In this document: piece after piece, positions 6,336-6,631 of the stretch
Layout: every line of letters starts with the position of its first letter
Position numbering within the stretch: the stretch's first letter is position 1
Assembly: GCA_003217965.1 (NCBI GenBank)
Contig: QHNB01000143.1
Span: 1 to 6,631, forward strand
Origin: Verrucomicrobiota bacterium
GTDB taxonomy: Bacteria > Verrucomicrobiota > Verrucomicrobiia > Chthoniobacterales > UBA10450
Direction of reading: 5' to 3'
Length of the DNA stretch: 6,631 bases
The notes under the pieces: model-generated
What the model was told of the DNA's origin: nothing
Databases searched by the model: none
Seen by the model: the letters and a program-made list of their open reading frames with translations, nothing else
Translations under genes and position numbers: made by a program

Positions 6336-6631
6336 ATGATGAGCCAATTCGATTTGCGAAAAGATGTGCCGCGGGCGCAAATCGACAAGACGCTGATTTT
6401 CCCCACTCGGACGAGCCGGCGGCAGTTTCTGCTTCAAGTTACTGCTGCCGCTACTGCCTTTGCCCTCGGTCCACGATTCCTGGCGCTTGCGCAAGCCGCC
6501 GCAACCGAAGCAACCAAAACGGCGGATTTATCCACGCATGAGGCAGTAAACGTTCATCTCAGAATTAACGGCAAAGACTACGCGATCGATCAACTTGATC
6601 CGCGCGTGACCGTACTCGATTTGCTGCGGGA
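6336..6631 (+). CDS. Tat-exported 2Fe-2S subunit of PaoA/YagT-like aldehyde oxidoreductase (3' truncated)
   Basis: This open frame runs off the window end, so only about 98 residues are seen. A long polar N-region precedes a twin-arginine signal, SRRQFLL at residues 27-33, then a hydrophobic Ala-rich stretch (VTAAATAFALG) and an ALA-Q-A-type cleavage area. The mature part begins VHLRINGKDYAIDQLDPRVT, followed by VLDLLR. This is the start of the plant-type ferredoxin fold in xanthine-dehydrogenase-family small subunits. The Cys residues that bind both iron-sulfur clusters would lie beyond the window. Tat export of this subunit is known for E. coli PaoA, whose FAD and molybdenum partners (PaoB, PaoC) follow in the operon. 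Such partners would be expected just downstream here. The start could be ATG 6336 or 6339, or ATG 6315 with seven extra residues. None has a strong ribosome site. Confidence 0.82.
   Translation, partial: MMSQFDLRKDVPRAQIDKTLIFPTRTSRRQFLLQVTAAATAFALGPRFLALAQAAATEATKTADLSTHEAVNVHLRINGKDYAIDQLDPRVTVLDLLR

Noticed and set aside
6216..6494. Minus-strand frames opposite the Tat 2Fe-2S subunit start
   Set aside because: They are antisense to a gene with a clear Tat signal and ferredoxin-fold start. The translations show no family features.

Overview
The window looks like a chromosomal segment from a soil-type verrucomicrobium (Spartobacteria/Chthoniobacterales-like). The main clue is the first gene, which carries tandem copies of a secreted-protein repeat (STRxxVQTGDxVxIGGF ... 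RAxGPSL ... YTAIVS) that I associate with that group. A REP-like hairpin pair, moderate GC content and the gene style of the two-component system fit as well. The taxonomic call is an inference from recognised protein style, not from a search.

Layout: (1) 1-795 is the 3' end of a large repeat protein whose start lies outside the window. (2) 796-1049 is intergenic and holds two facing REP-like hairpins. (3) 1050-1607 encodes a NusG/RfaH-type transcription elongation factor paralog. (4) 1697-1888 on the minus strand is a probable 63-aa single-pass membrane protein, convergent with the NusG-like gene. It is followed by a 303-bp divergent spacer. (5) 2192-5455 is a tight three-gene plus-strand operon: an ArnT/PMT-type membrane glycosyltransferase, a membrane histidine kinase of the HisKA_3 (NarX/DegS) class, and a NarL/LuxR-type response regulator. 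Both junctions overlap (4 bp and 20 bp). (6) About 5601-6190 is a decayed or frameshifted SAM-methyltransferase-like gene. (7) 6336 to the end is the start of a Tat-exported 2Fe-2S subunit of a PaoA/YagT-like molybdenum aldehyde oxidoreductase, cut by the window edge.

The kinase and regulator form a canonical phosphorelay pair: His165 in the kinase and Asp63 in the regulator. Because they are translationally linked to the glycosyltransferase, the simplest reading is that the system controls, or is co-expressed with, a cell-envelope glycan or lipid modification. The NusG paralog may help transcribe a long envelope or polysaccharide operon, but its target cannot be read from this window.

I see no rRNA, tRNA, CRISPR array, transposase or prophage gene. 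The most noteworthy points are the glycosyltransferase/two-component operon, the facing REP-like pair with a compensatory stem change, the small membrane protein gene, and the methyltransferase remnant with at least one clear frameshift.
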